This document shows, piece by piece, positions 8,812-19,023 of a stretch of DNA of 64,000 nt; position 1 is the first letter of the stretch, and every line of letters starts with the position of its first letter. This DNA is from Bradyrhizobium sp. CB1650 (GTDB lineage: Bacteria; Pseudomonadota; Alphaproteobacteria; Rhizobiales; Xanthobacteraceae). Location of the stretch: the NCBI RefSeq assembly GCF_029761915.1, contig NZ_CP121695.1, positions 9,329,501 through 9,393,500 on the forward strand. Reading direction: 5' to 3'. A model generated the notes under the pieces. The model saw only the letters and a list, made by a program, of their open reading frames with translations. It did no database searches and had not been told where the DNA came from. A program made the translations under genes and the position numbers.

Positions 8812-11550
8812 ATGACACTGCAGCAGCCCATCCCCGCGCCCGCCCCTGAACCCGTGCCCGCGCCGCAGGCAGAAGCTTCATCGCGCGTCACGCCGATGAT
8901 GGAACAATATCTGGAGATCAAGGCGGCGCATCCGGGTCTCCTGCTGTTCTACCGGATGGGCGATTTCTACGAATTGTTCTTCGAGGATGCCGAGATCGCC
9001 TCCAAGACGCTCGGCATTGTGCTGACCAAGCGCGGCAAGCATCAGGGCGCCGATATTCCGATGTGCGGCGTGCCGGTCGAGCGTGCCGAGGATTATCTGC
9101 ACCGCCTGATCACCGCCGGCCACCGCGTCGCGGTGTGCGAGCAGACCGAGGATCCCGCCGCCGCCAAGGCCCGCGGCAACAAGAGCGTGGTGCGCCGCGG
9201 CGTGGTCCGGCTGGTCACGCCGGGCACGCTGACCGAGGACACCTTGCTCGATGCGCGCGCCAACAACTATCTGCTGGCGATCGCGCGCGCCCGTTCCTCC
9301 GCCGGCGGCGACCGCTTCGGCCTCGCCTGGATCGACATCTCGACCGCCGAGTTCATGGTGACGGAATGTTCGGGCGGCGAGCTCGCCGCGACACTTGCGC
9401 GCATCAATCCGAACGAGGCGATCGTCACCGACGCGCTCTATGGCGACAACGAGCTCGGACCGACCTTGCGCGAATTGCCGGCGGTGACGCCACTGACCCG
9501 CGACGTCTTCGACGGCGCCACCGCCGAGAAGCGCCTGTGCGACTATTTTGCCGTCGCCACCATGGACGGGCTCGCGCAGCTCACGCGCCTCGAGGCGACG
9601 GCCGCGGCCGCGGCCGTGACCTATGTCGATCGCACGCAGGTCGGCAAGCATCCGCCGCTGTCGCCGCCGGCGCGCGAAGCGTCGGGCGCGACCATGGCGA
9701 TCGATCCGGCGACTCGCGCCAATCTCGAACTGACTCGCACACTCGCGGGCGAACGCCGAGGCTCGCTGCTCGACGCCATCGACTGCACGGTGACCTCGGC
9801 CGGCTCGCGCCTGCTCGCGCAGCGCCTCGCGGCACCGCTGACGGACGTGGCAGGCATCGCGCGGCGGCTCGACGCGGTCAGCACCTTCGTTGCCGATTCG
9901 GCTGCGCGCGAAGACATCCGGAGCATCCTGCGCGGCGCGCCTGACATGTCGCGCGCGCTGGCACGGCTATCGGTCGGGCGTGGCGGCCCGCGCGACCTTG
10001 CAGGAATCCGCGACGGCATTGTGGCCGCTGACCAAGTGCTGGCGCGGCTTTTTGAGCTCGACCAGCCGCCGCACGAGATTGCTGCTGTGATGGCGGCCTT
10101 GCAGCGGCCGTCGCGCGAGCTTGCGTCCGAATTTGCCGCAGGGCTCGCCGAGCAATTGCCGCTGATCAAGCGCGACGGCGGCTTCGTGCGCGAGGGCTAT
10201 GAGCCCGCGCTCGATGAAGCCCGCAATTTGCGCGATGCCTCGCGCCTGGTGGTGGCCTCGATGCAGGCGCGCTACGCCGACGACACCGGCATCAAGGGCC
10301 TGAAGATCCGGCACAACAACGTGCTCGGCTATTTCGTCGAGGTGACCGCGCAGCACGGCGACAAGCTGATGTCGGCGCCCTTGAATACGACCTTCATCCA
10401 CCGCCAGACGCTGGCGGGCCAGGTGCGCTTCACCACGTCCGAGCTGGGTGAGATCGAGGCCAAAATCGCCAATGCCGGCGACCGCGCGCTCGGGCTCGAG
10501 CTCGAGATTTTCGAGCGGCTCTGCGCCAAAGCACTCGCGATCAGCGACGATTTGCGCGCCGCAGCCCACGCCTTCGCCCTGCTCGATGTCGCGACATCGC
10601 TGGCCAAGCTCGCGGTTGACGAAAATTACGTGCGGCCCGAGGTCGACGGCTCCCTAGGGTTTGCGATCGAGGCCGGCCGCCATCCCGTGGTCGAGCAGGC
10701 GTTGAAACGAAACGGCGAGCCGTTCATCGCCAATGCCTGCGATCTCTCGCCCGCACCGGGGCAGAAGTCCGGCCAGCTCTGGCTGCTCACCGGTCCCAAC
10801 ATGGCCGGTAAGTCAACCTTCCTGCGCCAGAACGCGCTCATTGCCCTGCTCGCCCAGATCGGCAGCTTCGTGCCGGCCTCGCGGGCACGGATCGGCATCA
10901 TCGACCGGCTGTTCTCGCGCGTCGGCGCCGCCGACGATCTCGCCCGCGGCCGCTCGACCTTCATGGTCGAGATGGTCGAAACGGCGGCGATCCTGAATCA
11001 GGCCGGCGAGCGCTCGCTCGTCATCCTCGACGAGATCGGGCGCGGGACCGCGACCTTCGACGGCCTGTCGATCGCCTGGGCCGCGATCGAGCATCTGCAC
11101 GAAAGCAATCGCTGCCGCACGCTGTTCGCCACGCATTATCATGAGCTGACCGCGCTCTCGGCAAAACTGCCACGCATGTTCAACGCCACGGTGCGGGTGA
11201 AGGAATGGCAGGGCAATGTCGTGTTCCTGCACGAGGTGCTGCCGGGCTCGGCCGATCGCTCCTACGGCATCCAGGTCGCCAAGCTCGCCGGCCTGCCGCC
11301 GGCCGTGATCACGCGCGCGAAATCGGTGCTGGCAAAGCTCGAGGCGCAGGACCGCGGCCAGACCGCCCGCGCGCTGGTCGACGATCTGCCGCTGTTCGCG
11401 GTGCCCTCGCGCGCCGCGGTCGAAGCGGCGCCGCCAAGCGAGGCCGACTTGTTGATGGAAGCGGTGAAGGCGCTGCACCCGGACGAGATGTCGCCGCGCG
11501 AGGCGCTGGACGCGCTCTATGCGCTGAAGGCCAAGCTGCCGAAGCAATGA
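8812..11550 (+). CDS. mutS: DNA mismatch repair protein MutS
   Basis: A 912-residue MutS. The mismatch-binding domain holds the Phe-x-Glu motif within [16 protein letters not shown] (residues about 44-59). Connector, core and clamp domains follow. The ATPase has the Walker A sequence [13 protein letters not shown], Walker [17 protein letters not shown] and FATHYHEL. MutS recognises mismatches and recruits MutL. A Pro/Ala-rich tail of about 23 residues precedes the conserved start, so [14 protein letters not shown] (about residue 30) marks the conserved body. ATG 8812 has only a weak ribosome-binding site. Confidence 0.98.
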   Translation: MTLQQPIPAPAPEPVPAPQAEASSRVTPMMEQYLEIKAAHPGLLLFYRMGDFYELFFEDAEIASKTLGIVLTKRGKHQGADIPMCGVPVERAEDYLHRLITAGHRVAVCEQTEDPAAAKARGNKSVVRRGVVRLVTPGTLTEDTLLDARANNYLLAIARARSSAGGDRFGLAWIDISTAEFMVTECSGGELAATLARINPNEAIVTDALYGDNELGPTLRELPAVTPLTRDVFDGATAEKRLCDYFAVATMDGLAQLTRLEATAAAAAVTYVDRTQVGKHPPLSPPAREASGATMAIDPATRANLELTRTLAGERRGSLLDAIDCTVTSAGSRLLAQRLAAPLTDVAGIARRLDAVSTFVADSAAREDIRSILRGAPDMSRALARLSVGRGGPRDLAGIRDGIVAADQVLARLFELDQPPHEIAAVMAALQRPSRELASEFAAGLAEQLPLIKRDGGFVREGYEPALDEARNLRDASRLVVASMQARYADDTGIKGLKIRHNNVLGYFVEVTAQHGDKLMSAPLNTTFIHRQTLAGQVRFTTSELGEIEAKIANAGDRALGLELEIFERLCAKALAISDDLRAAAHAFALLDVATSLAKLAVDENYVRPEVDGSLGFAIEAGRHPVVEQALKRNGEPFIANACDLSPAPGQKSGQLWLLTGPNMAGKSTFLRQNALIALLAQIGSFVPASRARIGIIDRLFSRVGAADDLARGRSTFMVEMVETAAILNQAGERSLVILDEIGRGTATFDGLSIAWAAIEHLHESNRCRTLFATHYHELTALSAKLPRMFNATVRVKEWQGNVVFLHEVLPGSADRSYGIQVAKLAGLPPAVITRAKSVLAKLEAQDRGQTARALVDDLPLFAVPSRAAVEAAPPSEADLLMEAVKALHPDEMSPREALDALYALKAKLPKQ

Positions 11551-11557
11551 CGCTGCG

Positions 11558-11650
11558 GTAGGGTGGGCAAAGCGAAGCGTGCCCACCATCACTCACCGAA
11601 ACCTCGGAAAGATGGTGGGCACGGCGCAAGAGCGCCTTTGCCCACCCTAC
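11558..11650. repeat. GTAGGGTGGGCAAAG palindromic repeat after mutS
   Basis: Starts GTAGGGTGGGCAAAGCG and ends CTTTGCCCACCCTAC, with inner GTGCCCACCATC/GATGGTGGGCAC arms, giving a long cruciform between two converging genes. The same family occurs at 32243-32337, with a relative at 21157-21271. It may also act as a transcription stop. Confidence 0.8.
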
Positions 11651-11660
11651 AGAGTGCCGG

Positions 11661-12458
11661 TTAGTGCACCACCCGCTTCCGCCGCCCGTTCCACCACAGC
11701 GTCAAATTCCAGGTGATGCAGGTCGCTAGCGCGAGGCTCAGCCCGATGGCGGAGCCTAAATTGGCAGCGCCGAGATGCAGCACCGCGATCGCCATGCCAA
11801 AGCCGAGCAGGCCCCAGGCCGAATTGGCGAGCACCGCCGCGGTCGGCGGGCCGCCGATGCGCGGATGCAGGATCACCATCATGCTGGTGAAGACGATCGG
11901 GTACAGTGCGATGACGCCGGAGACCCGCGGTCCGACCCAGCCCGACGTCGAGACCACGATTGCAACCAGGGTTGCGACCAGCGCCGCGCGGAACGGAATG
12001 TCGTACCAGCGGCGCGTCACCAACGGCATCTTCACATGGCGGTAGCGCGCCAGCAGGGGAATGCAGATGCCGAACGCGATGAGATTGACGGCGAGCCCGG
12101 CCGTGAGCGTCCAGTCGAACAGGCGGATGATGGATGCAAGCACGATCCAGACACCGACCGCCGTGCCGCAACTCACCGCGAGGCTGTGCCGCTGTGCCAG
12201 CACGACATAGGTGAGCCCGAGAAAGATCGTCGCCGCGTTGACCGGAAGGCTCGCCAGCGCGCCCTGGGCGATGAAGACGGCGTCATGGTCGAGCGCGAGG
12301 AAGACGTAGGAGGGACCTGCCGAGATCGGCAGGGTCGCGACCAGCGCGCCAATCACCGGCCCCGAACGCTCGGTGATGATCGACGCCGACACGACGAACG
12401 CCGCGGCGATCGCCATGCGCAGGATCAGGAGAAGGATGAAGTGGAGTTCGGGGGGCAT
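11661..12458 (-). CDS. Predicted integral membrane protein, function unknown
   Basis: A 265-residue, very hydrophobic protein with about eight predicted membrane helices by eye, starting MPPELHFILLLILRMAIAAA. A repeated GALVATLPISAGPSY-like loop and VSGVIALYPIVFTSMMVI suggest two related halves. The C-terminus is basic (NGRRKRVVH). It converges on mutS and has no recognisable catalytic motif. I do not recognise the family; a transporter or permease-like role is possible but not shown. Confidence 0.75.
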   Translation of the reverse strand: MPPELHFILLLILRMAIAAAFVVSASIITERSGPVIGALVATLPISAGPSYVFLALDHDAVFIAQGALASLPVNAATIFLGLTYVVLAQRHSLAVSCGTAVGVWIVLASIIRLFDWTLTAGLAVNLIAFGICIPLLARYRHVKMPLVTRRWYDIPFRAALVATLVAIVVSTSGWVGPRVSGVIALYPIVFTSMMVILHPRIGGPPTAAVLANSAWGLLGFGMAIAVLHLGAANLGSAIGLSLALATCITWNLTLWWNGRRKRVVH

Positions 12459-12506
12459 TTGGCGCGGGATGATTTTTGTTGAAGCGAGTTATCCGCGGGT
12501 TCGTTC

Positions 12507-12628
12507 ACCTCTCCCGGAGGGAGAGGTCGATTTGCGCAGCAAATCGGGTGAGGGCTTCAGGTCCCACGAGAGAGCGCAGCCCCTCACCCGCGCCTTCGGC
12601 GCGACCTCTCCCTATGGGAGAGGTGGGC
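12507..12628. repeat. CCTCTCCC/GGGAGAGG palindromic repeat
   Basis: CACCTCTCCCGGAGGGAGAGGTCG at the left and a matching CGCGACCTCTCCCTATGGGAGAGGTG at the right flank inner GGGTGAGG/CCTCACCC arms. It lies between the membrane-protein and OsmC genes. The family recurs at 14899-15047, 39363-39511 and 49719-49838. Confidence 0.8.
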
Positions 12629-12630
12629 AG

Positions 12631-13140
12631 CTACATCCGCTGCATCGACACCGAAATCTTCGGGCCGTTCTTGATGGTCTGATAGACCACGCAGTAGCGC
12701 TCGGTGAGCTTGAGCAAGAGATCGAGCTTGTCCTGCGGCGCTGATGTGTCGACCTCGAAGCGCAGGCGGATCTCGGCGAAGCCGACGGGTGTCTCCTTGT
12801 CGACGCCAAGCGTGCCGCGAAAATCGAGATCGCCCTCGGCATAGACGTTGCCGGTCTTCAGCGGCACCTCGATCGCGGTCGCGACCGATTTCAGCGTGAC
12901 GCCGGCGCAGGCGACCAGCGCCTCCAGCAGCATGTCGCCGGAGCAGAGCTCGAGGCCGGAGCCGCCGGTGGCCGGATGGAGACCCGCAACGGCGAGCGCG
13001 CGGCCGGTCTCGACCTTGCAGGCGATCCCCTCGCTGTCGGTCGAGCCCTTCGCCTTCAGCGTGATCATCGCGGCTTGGGGATCGGTCTTGTAGCGCTCCT
13101 TGATCGGAGCCTGCATCTGGCGCAGCTCTGCGGCGTCCAT
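12631..13140 (-). CDS. OsmC-family peroxiredoxin
   Basis: A 169-residue OsmC/Ohr-fold protein. The two redox cysteines are visible: Cys78 in EALVACAGVTLKSV and Cys150 in TERYCVVYQTI. OsmC proteins reduce organic hydroperoxides in the cytoplasm. ATG 13140 (MDAAELRQMQAPIKERY) is the natural domain start; longer in-frame starts upstream add unrelated sequence. It lies 55 bp after the ABC ATPase stop on the same strand and could be the last gene of the sulfonate-type transport operon, or separate. Confidence 0.85.
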   Translation of the reverse strand: MDAAELRQMQAPIKERYKTDPQAAMITLKAKGSTDSEGIACKVETGRALAVAGLHPATGGSGLELCSGDMLLEALVACAGVTLKSVATAIEVPLKTGNVYAEGDLDFRGTLGVDKETPVGFAEIRLRFEVDTSAPQDKLDLLLKLTERYCVVYQTIKNGPKISVSMQRM

Positions 13141-13195
13141 TGTTGTTCTCTCCCGGCAAAATCGCCCCTTGATGTACCGGCTTAGGGGCAGATTG

Positions 13196-13981
13196 TCACC
13201 ACCACATGGCCTGACCGGGACCCTGGGTTGCGTCACGGTCGGGGACGCTGCGGTCGAGCGAACGATCGAGCGAGGTGAGCACGCTGCGCTTGAAGTTCTC
13301 GAACAGCGGCGAATTGCGATCGCGCGGCCGCGCCAGATTGATCTCGATCTGGTCGAACAGCCGGCCCGGCCGCGGCCGCATCACCAGCACGCGATCGGCC
13401 AGCACCACGGCCTCGTCGACGTCATGAGTGACCAGGATCAGCGTCGGCCGCGTATCGGCCCAGAGATCGAGCAGATGGTCCTGGAGATCGCGCCGGGTGA
13501 AGGCATCGAGCGCCGAGAACGGCTCGTCGAGCAGCAGCACCTCCGGCTGCGGGACCAGCGCGCGTGCGATCGCGACGCGTTGCGCCTGACCGCCCGAGAG
13601 CTCGCGCGGCCAGGCCTCGGCCTTGTCGGCAAGCCCGACGCGTTCGAGCGCGCGCGCCACCTTCGCGCGCCGCTCGCCTGCGGACAGGTCCGCGAGGCCG
13701 AAGCCGATATTGTTGGCGACGCTGAGCCAGGGCAACAGCCGCGGCTCCTGGAAGATGATCCCGATCTTGGCGTGCGGCGAGGTGATCGCTTCGCTGTCGA
13801 GCGTCACCGTGCCGGCGCTCGCGCGGTCGAGGCCGGCAATCGCGCGGAGCAGCGTGGACTTGCCGCAGCCGGAGCCGCCGATGATGGCAACGATTTCGCC
13901 TTGGCGGATTTCGGCCGAGAAGCGCGCCAGTGCCTGCACGCCATTGGGATAGGTCTTGCTAACCCGGTCGAGCGCCAGCAT
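13196..13981 (-). CDS. ABC transporter ATP-binding protein, sulfonate/taurine (SsuB/TauB) type
   Basis: A 261-residue importer ATPase. Walker A is GGSGCGKST, signature LSGGQAQRVAIARAL, Walker B VLLLDEPFSALDA and the H-loop LVTHDVDEAV. It starts at ATG 13981, four bases after the permease stop, so it is co-translated with it. Together with the permease and binding protein upstream it forms a complete SsuABC/TauABC-like uptake system. Family knowledge suggests aliphatic sulfonates, taurine or similar anions; no monooxygenase (SsuD/TauD) is adjacent. Confidence 0.9.
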   Translation of the reverse strand: MLALDRVSKTYPNGVQALARFSAEIRQGEIVAIIGGSGCGKSTLLRAIAGLDRASAGTVTLDSEAITSPHAKIGIIFQEPRLLPWLSVANNIGFGLADLSAGERRAKVARALERVGLADKAEAWPRELSGGQAQRVAIARALVPQPEVLLLDEPFSALDAFTRRDLQDHLLDLWADTRPTLILVTHDVDEAVVLADRVLVMRPRPGRLFDQIEINLARPRDRNSPLFENFKRSVLTSLDRSLDRSVPDRDATQGPGQAMWW

Positions 13982-13985
13982 CGCG

Positions 13986-14837
13986 TCAGGCTCCCTTCGC
14001 GCGCCCGAAGGCGTCCTGCCAGCGCAGGAAAGGCGTCGCCGCAACCTCGATCAGCCAGTCGGTGAGCTTGCCGAGGATGGCGAAGATCGCGATCGCGGCC
14101 AGGATCTGCGCGGGCTTGCCGAGCTGCTGGCCGTCGAGCAGGAGATAGCCGAGGCCTTCGGAGGCGCCGATCAGCTCGGCGGCCACCACGAACATCCAGC
14201 CCAAGCCGAGGCCGACGCGCAACGACACGACATAGGCCGGCAGCACCGCGGGCAACAGGATGCGGCGGATCATGGCAGGTCCCGAGAGCCGGAAGACGCG
14301 GCCGACCTCGACGATCTTGCGATCGACCGAGAGGATCGCGCCCATGACGCCGAGATAGACCGGGAAGAACACGCCGACCGCGATCAGCGCGATCTTCGAG
14401 GTCTCGAAAATGCCGAGCCAGAGGATGAACAGCGGCACCCAGGCAAGCGAGGGGATCGCACGCAGAGCCTGCACGGTCGGATCGAGCAGTCGCCGCGCCA
14501 GCGACCAGTAGCCGGAAATGGCGCCAAGCACCGTGCCTGCGACCACGCCGAAGGCGAAGCCGAGCCCGACGCGCCACAGCGTCGCGGCGATGTGCCGCGT
14601 CAGCTCGCCGGAACGCGCGAGCTCCAGGATGGTCGCGAAGATGCGCGAGGGCGGCGGCACCAGCCGGCCGTTGGAGTAGCCCAGCCACACCACGAGCTCC
14701 CAGCCAAGCGCGAGGACGAGCGGCAGCAATATCCCGAGCATCGGCCGCGCATAGCGCGCAAGCCGCGACGGCGCGGGCACGGTGGCGCTTTCGGCTTGTT
14801 CTGCGGATTGCTGCAGGACTGGGGTGTCGGAGATCAT
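13986..14837 (-). CDS. ABC transporter permease, SsuC/TauC type
   Basis: A 283-residue inner-membrane permease of the binding-protein-dependent family. After a short cytoplasmic tail, about six membrane helices follow. The EAA loop is visible as GRVFRLSGPAMIRRILLPAVLPAY. ATG 14837 (MISDTPVLQQ) was preferred because upstream in-frame sequence runs through the 14899-15047 repeat. A 219-bp gap containing that repeat separates it from the binding-protein gene. Confidence 0.9.
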   Translation of the reverse strand: MISDTPVLQQSAEQAESATVPAPSRLARYARPMLGILLPLVLALGWELVVWLGYSNGRLVPPPSRIFATILELARSGELTRHIAATLWRVGLGFAFGVVAGTVLGAISGYWSLARRLLDPTVQALRAIPSLAWVPLFILWLGIFETSKIALIAVGVFFPVYLGVMGAILSVDRKIVEVGRVFRLSGPAMIRRILLPAVLPAYVVSLRVGLGLGWMFVVAAELIGASEGLGYLLLDGQQLGKPAQILAAIAIFAILGKLTDWLIEVAATPFLRWQDAFGRAKGA

Positions 14838-14898
14838 GGCCCTAGCAAGCGCGTCTCGCGTGGGAATGCAAGGGCGTGCGGCAATCTCAGCCGCTCCT

Positions 14899-15047
14899 TC
14901 CTTCTCCCCTTGTGAGAAGGTGGCGCGGACGTCAGTCCGCGACGGATGAGGGGTTCTCTCCACTCGCAAGACGGTTCGTGCGGATAGAGACCCCTCACCC
15001 GGCTTCGCGTTCCGCGAAGCCACCCTCCACCACAAAGGGGGGAGGGC
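14899..15047. repeat. Palindromic repeat inside the sulfonate-type ABC operon
   Basis: TTCTCCCCTTGTGAGAAGGTGGC at the left pairs with GCCACCCTCCACCACAAAGGGG at the right, with an inner ACGGATGAGGGG/CCCCTCACCC pair. It sits between the binding-protein and permease genes and may lower expression of the downstream pair relative to the binding protein. Confidence 0.75.
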
Positions 15048-15056
15048 TAGAAACCA

Positions 15057-16028
15057 TCAATTCGTCGGCAGCGGGACCTGGTCGTCGATCAGGGCATCGA
15101 GCGTTGCCTTGACGTCGACCTTGGCGTCGACGACGCCGGCCTGTTGCAAGGCGAGGCCGGCGGCGAGGATGGACTCGCGCTGGGGCGCGCCGATGTGGCT
15201 GTGGGTGAGCTCGGTGCGCTCCTTGAGCTGCTTGTCGACGACGGCCTCGGGCAGCTTGGTCACGGCGATGAAGGTCTTCTTCAGCTCATCGTAGTTCGCC
15301 AGCGAATATTTGCGGGCCTCCTCGTAAGTCGCGAGCACGCGGCGCGCGATGTCCGGATAATCCTTCAGGAACTGCTCGCGCACATTGAGGATGCCCCAGG
15401 TGTTGGCGTCGGCCTTGCGGTAGAACAGCTTTGCGCCCTCCTCGACCTCGGCCTGCGCCATCATCGGATCGAGACCGGCCCAGGCATCGACATCGCCGCG
15501 GATCAGCGCGGTCTTGCCGTCGGCGTGCTGGAGCAGCACCGGCGAGATGTCCTTTTCGGTCAGGCCCGCCGTGAGCAGCGCGCGCACCAGGAAGATGTGC
15601 GGATCGGTGCCGCGTGTCACCGCGACGCGCTTGCCTTTGAGGTCCGCGACGCTCGCGATCTTGGAATCCTTGCCCGTCACCAGCGCCGTCCATTCGGGGC
15701 GCGAATAGACATAGATCGACTTGATCGGGTTGCCGTTGATTCGCGCCACCAGCGCCGCCGAGCCCGCGGTCGAGCCGAAATCGATCGAGCCGGCATTGAG
15801 GAATTCGAGCGCCTTGTTGGAGCCGGCCGACTGCACCCAAATGATGCTGATGCCGTCCTTGGCGAACTCCTTCTCGAGAAGCCCCTTCTGCTTCAGGACC
15901 ATCGACACCGGATTATAGGTCGCCCAGTCGATGCGGATCTCCTTGAGCGGCTCCGCCGCCCGCGCCGCAGGGGTCAATGCGAGAGCCACAGCTCCCGCCA
16001 ACAGAACGCGTCGTGAAAGTTGAATCAT
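15057..16028 (-). CDS. Periplasmic substrate-binding protein, aliphatic sulfonate (SsuA) type
   Basis: A 323-residue NMT1/SsuA-like binding protein. The signal peptide is MIQLSRRVLLAGAVALALTP with cleavage near ARAAEP. The mature start IRIDWATYNPVSMVLKQKG and LEFLNAGSIDFGSTAGSAAL match sulfonate-binding proteins, as does RVAVTRGTDPHIFLVRALL. It is first in the operon with permease and ATPase. ATG 16028 was taken over longer in-frame starts because the signal peptide begins there. It is divergent from glnD. Confidence 0.9.
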   Translation of the reverse strand: MIQLSRRVLLAGAVALALTPAARAAEPLKEIRIDWATYNPVSMVLKQKGLLEKEFAKDGISIIWVQSAGSNKALEFLNAGSIDFGSTAGSAALVARINGNPIKSIYVYSRPEWTALVTGKDSKIASVADLKGKRVAVTRGTDPHIFLVRALLTAGLTEKDISPVLLQHADGKTALIRGDVDAWAGLDPMMAQAEVEEGAKLFYRKADANTWGILNVREQFLKDYPDIARRVLATYEEARKYSLANYDELKKTFIAVTKLPEAVVDKQLKERTELTHSHIGAPQRESILAAGLALQQAGVVDAKVDVKATLDALIDDQVPLPTN

Positions 16029-16047
16029 GCCCGGCTCCTCAAAAACT

Positions 16048-16064
16048 TCATTGTTTTTCAATGA
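16048..16064. promoter_or_regulatory. TCATTG-N5-CAATGA inverted repeat in the binding-protein/glnD promoter region
   Basis: A perfect 6-bp dyad with a TTTTT centre, 20 bases upstream of the SsuA-like start codon in the divergent 187-bp gap. It could be an operator of the transport operon, or a small mRNA-leader hairpin. No regulator is identified. Confidence 0.35.
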
Positions 16065-16215
16065 GTTATATCCAGAGGTCAACAGGAAAATCCCTCCCTT
16101 GAAAGCCTGCCAGCCGAGAACAGGTTTGCCGAAAGCGAGCCTTTTCAAGCATGGAACGACTATTGCCCGAGAATGGCGGGTGACAGCGCCTGTCACCTCT
16201 TATATCCGGTGAAGC

Positions 16216-19005
16216 ATGGACAGCGTTGCGACCCAGCACAGAGCAGAGGTGGATGACCGCTTCGACACCGCACGGATCACCGCCGCGGTCGATGCGCTCG
16301 CTGAAAAACACGAAGGGCGCGAGGACACGTTCCGCTCCGCGCTGGCGCAACTGCTCAAGGCCGAGCTGATCGCCGCCCGCGATGAGGCACAGCAGATCCT
16401 CTTGAAAGACCGCCACGGCCGGCGCTGCGCCGAACGACTGTGCCACGTGCAGGATGAGATCATCCGCATCCTGTACTCGGCCGCAACCCGGCATCTCTAC
16501 CGCTCGCCGATCCCGAGCGGCGCCGAGCGCATGTCGGTGGTCGCAACCGGCGGCTACGGCCGCGGCCTGATGGCTCCGGAATCCGACATCGATCTCTTGT
16601 TCATCCTGCCCTACAAGCAGACCGCCTGGGGCGAGCAGGTGGCGGAAGCCATCCTCTATTGCCTCTGGGACATGGGGCTGAAGGTCGGCCATGCAACGCG
16701 CTCGGTCGATGAGTCGATCCGCCAGGCGCGCGGCGACATGACCATCCGCACCGCGATCCTGGAGACGCGCTTCCTCACCGGTGACAAGCCGCTCTATGAG
16801 GAGCTGGTCGCGCGCTTCGACAAGGAAGTCGTGCAGGGCACCGCGTCCGAATTCGTCACCGCAAAACTCGCCGAGCGCGAGGAGCGGCACCGCCGCGGCG
16901 GCCAGTCGCGCTATCTGGTCGAGCCCAACGTCAAGGACGGCAAGGGCGGCCTGCGCGACCTGCACACGCTGTTCTGGATCGCAAAATACGTCTACCGCGT
17001 CCGCGACACCGACGAGCTGGTCGAACGCGGCGTGTTCGACGTGCAGGAGTTCCGCTCGTTCCGCCGCTGCGCCGATTTCCTCTGGTCGGTGCGCTGCAAT
17101 CTGCACTTCTACTGCGGCCGCGCCGAGGAACGCCTCTCCTTCGACCTGCAGCGCGAGATCGCGGTCCGCCTCGGCTACACCTCGCATCCCGGCATGCAGG
17201 ACGTCGAGCGCTTCATGAAGCACTACTTCCTGGTGGCCAAGGAGGTCGGCAATCTCACCGCCATCCTCTGCGCCAAGCTCGAGGATCAGCAGGCCAAGCC
17301 GGCGCCGGTCTTGAGCCGGATGATGGCGCGGCTGCGGCCCAGCGCGGTGAAGCGGCGGGTACCCGAAAGCGACGACTTCATCGTCGACAACAACCGCATC
17401 AACATCGCCGCGCCCGACGTCTTCAAGCACGATCCGGTCAACCTGATCCGCATCTTCCGCCTGGCGCAGAAAAACAATCTCGCCTTCCACCCGGATGCGA
17501 TGCGCGACGTGACGCGCTCGCTCGGCCTGATCAACGGGACCTTGCGGGAAAATCCCGAGGCCAACCGTCTGTTCATGGAAATCCTGACGTCCGACAACGC
17601 GGAGATCGTGCTGCGGCGGATGAACGAGACCGGCGTGCTCGGCCAGTTCATCCGTGCCTTCGGCAAGATCGTGTCGATGATGCAGTTCAACATGTATCAT
17701 CACTACACCGTCGACGAGCACCTGATCCGCTGCATCGGCTTCCTCCAGGACATCGAGCGTGGCGGCATCGAGGAGTTCACGCTTGCCAGCGACCTCATGC
17801 GCAAGACCCGGCCCGAGCACCGGCCGGTGATCTACATCGCGACACTCCTGCACGACGTCGCCAAGGGCAGGCTCGAGGATCACTCGATTGCCGGCGCCAA
17901 GGTCGCCCGCCGGCTCTGCCCGCGGCTCGGCTTCAGCCCGGCCGACACCGAGCTCGTGGCCTGGCTGATCGAGGAGCACCTGACCATGTCCACGGTCGCG
18001 CAGTCGCGCGACCTCTCCGACCGCAAGACGATCGAGAATTTCGCCGCCGTGGTACAGTCGGTCGAGCAGATGAAGCTGCTCACGATCCTGACCACGGCCG
18101 ACATCCGCGGCGTCGGTCCGGGCGTGTGGAACGGCTGGAAGGCGCAGCTCCTGCGCTCCCTCTACTACGAGACCGAGCCGGTGTTGACCGGCGGCTTCTC
18201 GGAAGTCGATCGCGGCAAGCGCCTCGCGGCGGCGCACGCCGAATTCCGCATGGCGTTTGCCGAATGGCCGAAGGACGAGCTCGACGCTTACATCGGCCGG
18301 CACTATCCCGCCTATTGGCTCAAGGTCGAGCTGCCACGGAAAATCCGCCACGCCCGTTTCGTCCGATCGAGCGAGCAGGCCGGCCACAAGCTCGCGATCA
18401 ATGTCGGCTTCGACGAGGTGCGCGGCGTCACCGAGCTGACGATCTTCGCCGCCGACCATCCGTGGCTGTTGTCGATCATCGCGGGCGCCTGCGCCTCTGC
18501 CGGCGCCAACATCGTCGACGCGCAGATCTACACCACGACCGACGGCCGCGCGCTCGACACCATCTCGATCTCGCGCGAATACGATCGCGACGAGGATGAA
18601 GGCCGGCGCGCCACCCGGATCGGCGAGATGATCGAGGACGTGCTGGAAGGCAAGCTGCGCCTGCCGGAAGTGGTTGCGCGGCGCGCCGTGCGCGGCAAGG
18701 CGCGTCCCTTCGTGATCGAGCCGGAAGTGATCATCAACAACCAGTGGTCCGACCGTTACACCGTGATCGAGGTATCCGGCCTCGACCGCCCCGGCCTGCT
18801 CTACGAGCTGACAACCGCGATCTCGAAGCTCAACCTCAACATCGCCTCGGCCCATGTCGCGACCTTCGGCGAACGCGCGCGCGACGTGTTCTACGTCACC
18901 GACCTCTTGGGCGCACAGATCAACGCCCCGACGCGCCAGGCCGCAATCAAGAGCGCGCTGATCCATGTGATGGCCGGCGGCAAGGCGGTTCAGCCGGCAG
19001 CGTGA
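16216..19005 (+). CDS. glnD: Bifunctional [protein-PII] uridylyltransferase / uridylyl-removing enzyme
   Basis: A 929-residue GlnD, the central nitrogen sensor that uridylylates PII proteins when glutamine is low and de-uridylylates them when it is high. The nucleotidyltransferase motif is GGYGRGLMAPESDIDLLF near residues 112-129. The GlnD PII-uridylyltransferase central domain follows (VEPNVKDGKGGLRDLHT). The HD domain contains HYTVDEHLIR and LLHDVAKG. Two C-terminal ACT domains bind glutamine (TIFAADHPWLLSIIAG and IEVSGLDRPGLLYEL). Length and domain order are standard. Confidence 0.98.
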   Translation: MDSVATQHRAEVDDRFDTARITAAVDALAEKHEGREDTFRSALAQLLKAELIAARDEAQQILLKDRHGRRCAERLCHVQDEIIRILYSAATRHLYRSPIPSGAERMSVVATGGYGRGLMAPESDIDLLFILPYKQTAWGEQVAEAILYCLWDMGLKVGHATRSVDESIRQARGDMTIRTAILETRFLTGDKPLYEELVARFDKEVVQGTASEFVTAKLAEREERHRRGGQSRYLVEPNVKDGKGGLRDLHTLFWIAKYVYRVRDTDELVERGVFDVQEFRSFRRCADFLWSVRCNLHFYCGRAEERLSFDLQREIAVRLGYTSHPGMQDVERFMKHYFLVAKEVGNLTAILCAKLEDQQAKPAPVLSRMMARLRPSAVKRRVPESDDFIVDNNRINIAAPDVFKHDPVNLIRIFRLAQKNNLAFHPDAMRDVTRSLGLINGTLRENPEANRLFMEILTSDNAEIVLRRMNETGVLGQFIRAFGKIVSMMQFNMYHHYTVDEHLIRCIGFLQDIERGGIEEFTLASDLMRKTRPEHRPVIYIATLLHDVAKGRLEDHSIAGAKVARRLCPRLGFSPADTELVAWLIEEHLTMSTVAQSRDLSDRKTIENFAAVVQSVEQMKLLTILTTADIRGVGPGVWNGWKAQLLRSLYYETEPVLTGGFSEVDRGKRLAAAHAEFRMAFAEWPKDELDAYIGRHYPAYWLKVELPRKIRHARFVRSSEQAGHKLAINVGFDEVRGVTELTIFAADHPWLLSIIAGACASAGANIVDAQIYTTTDGRALDTISISREYDRDEDEGRRATRIGEMIEDVLEGKLRLPEVVARRAVRGKARPFVIEPEVIINNQWSDRYTVIEVSGLDRPGLLYELTTAISKLNLNIASAHVATFGERARDVFYVTDLLGAQINAPTRQAAIKSALIHVMAGGKAVQPAA

Positions 19006-19023
19006 GGGCGGACATCCCCTCCA

